Assembly (NCBI GenBank): GCA_014529385.2
Contig: CM043964.1
Coordinates: 5,859,997-5,923,996, forward strand
Reading direction: 5' to 3'
DNA length: 64,000 nt
Source of the DNA: Adiantum capillus-veneris
Taxonomy: Eukaryota > Streptophyta > Polypodiopsida > Polypodiales > Pteridaceae
How positions within the stretch are numbered: position 1 is the first letter of the stretch; every line of letters starts with the position of its first letter. The translations under genes were made by a program, and so were the position numbers. Below, piece after piece: positions 61,201-64,000 of this stretch. The notes beneath the pieces were generated by a model that did no database searches, was not told the origin of the DNA, and worked only from the letters and a program-made list of their open reading frames with translations.

Positions 61201-63311
61201 ACGCATTCAAACTCATGATGGACAAAAATCTTCAGGCCATCCAAATTCTCTTGAAGAGTACAAGCAACACCTCCAGGTAACCTTTCAAGTTGTGAGAGAG
61301 AATAAGCTTTTCATTAATCAAAAGAAATGTGATTTTTTTTCTACAAGAGATTCAATACTTAGGTCACATTATCTCTAAAGATGGCACCCATATGTATGCA
61401 ACAAAGTTAGAGGTAATAAATAAATAGCCTAATCCAAGGAATCTACAAGAGGTACGAAGCTTTGTAGGTATGTGTGCCCATTACATGACTTAACAAAAAA
61501 AGAACATTAAGTATTCATGGAATGCAAAAGTGCAAGAACATTAAGTATTCATTAAGAACATTAAGTATTCATGGAATGCAAAAGTGCAAGAAGCTTTTGA
61601 GAAGCTTACTTCTCAACGTGTGTTCACACTACTAGATCTCTCAAAGCCATTTGAGGTCCAATCTGATGCTTGTGGTGATTGCCTTGGAGCTATTTTGCTT
61701 CAAGAAGGGCATGCCATAGCATATGAGAGTCAAAGACTCAACTTCAATAAGTGAGTATTGGGAAAATACAAAAAAAAAGCTATTAGCTACTCTATATGCC
61801 CTAAACACATGGAAACACTATCTCTTGGGGGACTCCATTCATCCTACCGATGGATCACAAAGCCTCAAGAACCTCATGACGCAAACCAAACTCCCCGACA
61901 AACAAATGAGGTAGGCAAAATTTCTTTTGCAATTTAAATTTCATATCGCTCACATTGTTGGCAAGCACAATCAAGTGGTTGATGCACTTTCACAACGACC
62001 ATGGGTCAATGTGGTGTCTATGGCAACTCACAATGATCTATCTTTTATGATAGATGAGTCTGCTACTGAGCAAGACTTTTAAGTACGTAATTACAGCCTT
62101 TGCAATAGGGAAGTAACAAGAACCATTCACCTTGAACGATGGTTATCTTCCAAATGGAAATAGGCTATGTGTTAATCACCCATACAATAATAACATCATG
62201 TATGAATCCCATACATCTCCTTATGCGGGGCAAAGAGGAAATCCATAATCTACTCTTCAAAGAGTAGAAATGTATTTCTATTGGCCTACCATGAAATTTA
62301 AACATACAAGAGTATGTTTCAAAATGCGTGGTATACCAAAAGTTGAAATTTGATCGAGGGAAGCAACTTGGATTGTTTCAGTCGTTCGACAGGCTTAACA
62401 AGAAAACACAGTCTATGCTTGTCAAAAAGACTAATGAGGCACATGAAATGGCAAGCCTCTTCAGATCTCAAATTTTCAAGCATCATGGATTTCCAACACC
62501 CATAGTGTTGGACAAAGATCCTAGAATGACCAGTAATTTCTAGAAGGGTCTCTTTGAGAATCTAGGAAGTAGATTAAATTTCGCTTTTGGCCTATCATCC
62601 ACAACGGATGACCAAAGTGAAATAACTAATCTAATGATTCTTGATCTACTAAAATCCTATGTCATGGAAGTAGATCAATGTTCTCAATGATAGAAGTATG
62701 TATATCTTATAGAGTATGCATACAATAATATTGTACATACTTCTATGGGGAAATTACCTTTTGAGGTTAAAGAAGGAAGATCCAAAAGTCCCTTACTACT
62801 TAAAGTACATGGGAAGATCTTCGCTGTTGATAAATATAGCCGAGGCCTACAATAATATTTTTTCAAAGATTAAAGGGGCTATATCCATCTCACAGGAAAG
62901 GCAAAAAGGGTTCCTTCTAATAAGCACAGAAAAGTCATAGCCTTTAAGGAAAATGATTGGGTCCCTCTAAAGTACCTCAAGGCTCATCTGAGGCATACTA
63001 TAGGCAAGAGTCCTATGGACCACCAAGAATATGATGCTAAACTAGCAAAAAGATATTATGGTCCTTTTTAAATTCTTAAGCTAATCAATGAGATACCTTA
63101 TCAATAAAAGTTGCCCAACCATTGGCTCATGCACCATGTTTTCCATGAGAGCCTACGTAAGCCTTACAAAGGAGCGCCATCAACAGAAGCAATAGTTGTT
63201 GCAGACCCTCCAAAAATCGAAGCAATAGTTGTTGCAGAAGCAATAGTTGTTGCAGACCCTCCAAAATTCGAAGATCAAGAAGAAGTACTTCAATCTAAGT
63301 CCATCCTATGA
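61201..63311 (+). pseudogene. gypsy-C RT end, RNase H and integrase remnants
   Basis: Decayed pol. RT thumb: EEYKQHLQVTFQVVRENKLF, INQKKCDFF. RNase H: FEVQSDACGDCLGAILLQEG, KKLLATLYALNTWKHYLLG, HIVGKHNQVVDALSQR. Integrase: RVEMYFYWPTMKF, then FDRLNKKTQSMLVKKTNEAH, FRSQIFKHHGFPTPIVLDKD, and near the end KRYYGPF and HWLMHHVFHESLRKPY. Many stops and frame changes occur. A short tandem repeat (GAACATTAAGTATTCATGGA...) occupies 61501-61592, and a VVADPPK-encoding minisatellite 63185-63265. Confidence 0.85.
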
Positions 63312-63318
63312 CATGAAG

Positions 63319-64000
63319 TGTCATAAAATCTAATATCTAACTAACCCAAATGATTTTCTCATATTAAATTGATCACTTAATGTGGGAGAATAAACGGGAA
63401 CAAGTGTTAAGATATAGGTATGTGCTTATAGATCTATCTCAACACGGGGCCAATGGTAAAGGGGCCCAAAAGGGAGATGGTCTATCAAAGAGCAAGGCTA
63501 ACCAATGGAGCATAAGACCTTAGGTTTAGCTTCATTGAAGACCTCCAATAAATGTTTGTAAAAGTCCTTTTGACCTTAAGTAAGCTAGGGCTGAGAGCTT
63601 GAGGTGGGAACCCGGCCCAAGCTCGAGGTGCTTGTCATGCTTGAGGTGCTTGTCATGCTTGAGGTGTTTTTCATGCTTGAGGTGCTTGATTAAGATGCTT
63701 GAGGTGCTTGACTAGCTCCATGCTTGAGGTGCTTGACTTGCTGCATGATTAAAGTACTTGAGGTGCCTTGAGAAGCTTGCCTGAGATGCTTGTGGGAACC
63801 CCCCCTAGTTCAAGTGCTTTGTCATGCTTGGTGAGTAAGGTGCTTGATCACCTAAAAGTCAAAAGCATTCCTACAAGAGGGGGGGCGAGCCCCTTTCCTA
63901 GGGCCTAGAGAGAGAACACCCACTCACACACACAAGGGAAGCCCATCTTGAAGAGGCAGCAAGGACACATGTCAGGCCCCTACCCATGTTACCTTCATGT
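63319..64000 (+). repeat. gypsy-C 3' LTR, truncated by window end
   Basis: Starts TGTCATAAAATCTAATATC and aligns with 39604 onward over its first 300 bp at about 85% by eye. It contains about six irregular copies of CATGCTTGAGGTGCTTG at 63625-63770, an array that differs from the tandem repeats in the 5' LTR. Confidence 0.88.

Larger units (their letters stand above)
39604..64000 (+). mobile_element. Ty3/gypsy element gypsy-C, heavily nested, runs past window end
   Basis: 5' LTR 39604-41215, PBS, gag from 41629, protease, RT, RNase H and integrase remnants, and the start of the 3' LTR at 63319. The body is split by copia-B (43300-58635) and by a solo LTR (59197-61200); removing these leaves about 7 kb visible. 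The visible LTR parts look roughly 85% alike by eye, with indels, so it is much older than the TR-GAG-like element. Coding regions carry many stops. Confidence 0.9.

Noticed and set aside
63185-63265. CRISPR-like or regulatory repeat array
   Set aside because: The repeats are an imperfect coding minisatellite in a eukaryotic retrotransposon; no spacer structure. No CRISPR is expected or seen.

Overview
This window is eukaryotic repeat DNA, most likely from a land plant with a large, repeat-rich genome. It holds plant-type Ty3/gypsy elements (one ending in a chromodomain), Ty1/copia elements, a CACTA (En/Spm) transposon with a TNP2/DUF4218/DUF4216-type transposase, LINEs, and a captured fragment of a plant heavy-metal-associated isoprenylated protein (HIPP). 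One LINE family has a coiled-coil ORF1 without a zinc knuckle, unlike the usual angiosperm LINE. Together with the extreme density of (CT)n tracts this makes me lean weakly toward a fern, lycophyte or gymnosperm. No intact host gene, tRNA or rRNA was found; nearly everything is nested mobile DNA.

Layout. (1) 1-10718, minus strand: a large gypsy element (gypsy-A) running off the left edge, with RNase H, RT, protease and gag, a 3-kb leader, a tRNA-Asp-type primer binding site and its 5' LTR. The leader holds an array of perfect or near-perfect 22-nt palindromes and a captured copia integrase/RT fragment. (2) 10719-about 14.3 kb, plus strand: the 3' end of a chromovirus (integrase C-terminus, chromodomain, PPT, LTR) interrupted by gypsy-A, then uncertain gypsy-like leader sequence. 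(3) 14.3-17.1 kb: AT-rich spacer and a dense microsatellite cluster including 39 consecutive G. (4) 17.1-21.4 kb: the longest copy of LINE-1 (my label), two ORFs. (5) 21.84-26.43 kb: a tandem segmental duplication carrying fragments of a different LINE (LINE-2). (6) 26.57-30.03 kb: a second, truncated LINE-1 copy; a short LINE-1 3' end lies at 30.83-31.05 kb and a third copy (minus strand) at 37.54-39.60 kb. All four LINE-1 3' ends run straight into (CT)n. (7) 31164-36906, minus strand: a young LTR element with 1145-bp, about 99% identical LTRs and only a gag-protease ORF (a TR-GAG-like non-autonomous element). (8) 39604-64000+, plus strand: gypsy-C, which entered LINE-1 copy 3 and was later split by a copia element (43300-58635, TSD TATCG) and a 2.0-kb solo LTR (59197-61200). 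The copia was itself split by a 7.09-kb CACTA element (46280-53369, TSD CAA) and a 2.7-kb solo LTR (54829-57513).

How the parts relate. The elements form a readable stratigraphy, LINE-1 < gypsy-C < copia-B < CACTA and solo LTR. Several nests are confirmed by target-site duplications and by reading frames that rejoin when the insert is removed. Most coding regions carry stops or frameshifts; the gag-protease element at 31-37 kb is the only one with a long uninterrupted ORF and near-identical LTRs. Points worth most attention: LINE-1 appears to insert into or end in (CT)n microsatellites; the CACTA element carries a HIPP gene fragment that keeps its CxxC metal site and a C-terminal CaaX box; and gypsy-A's leader carries the palindrome array.
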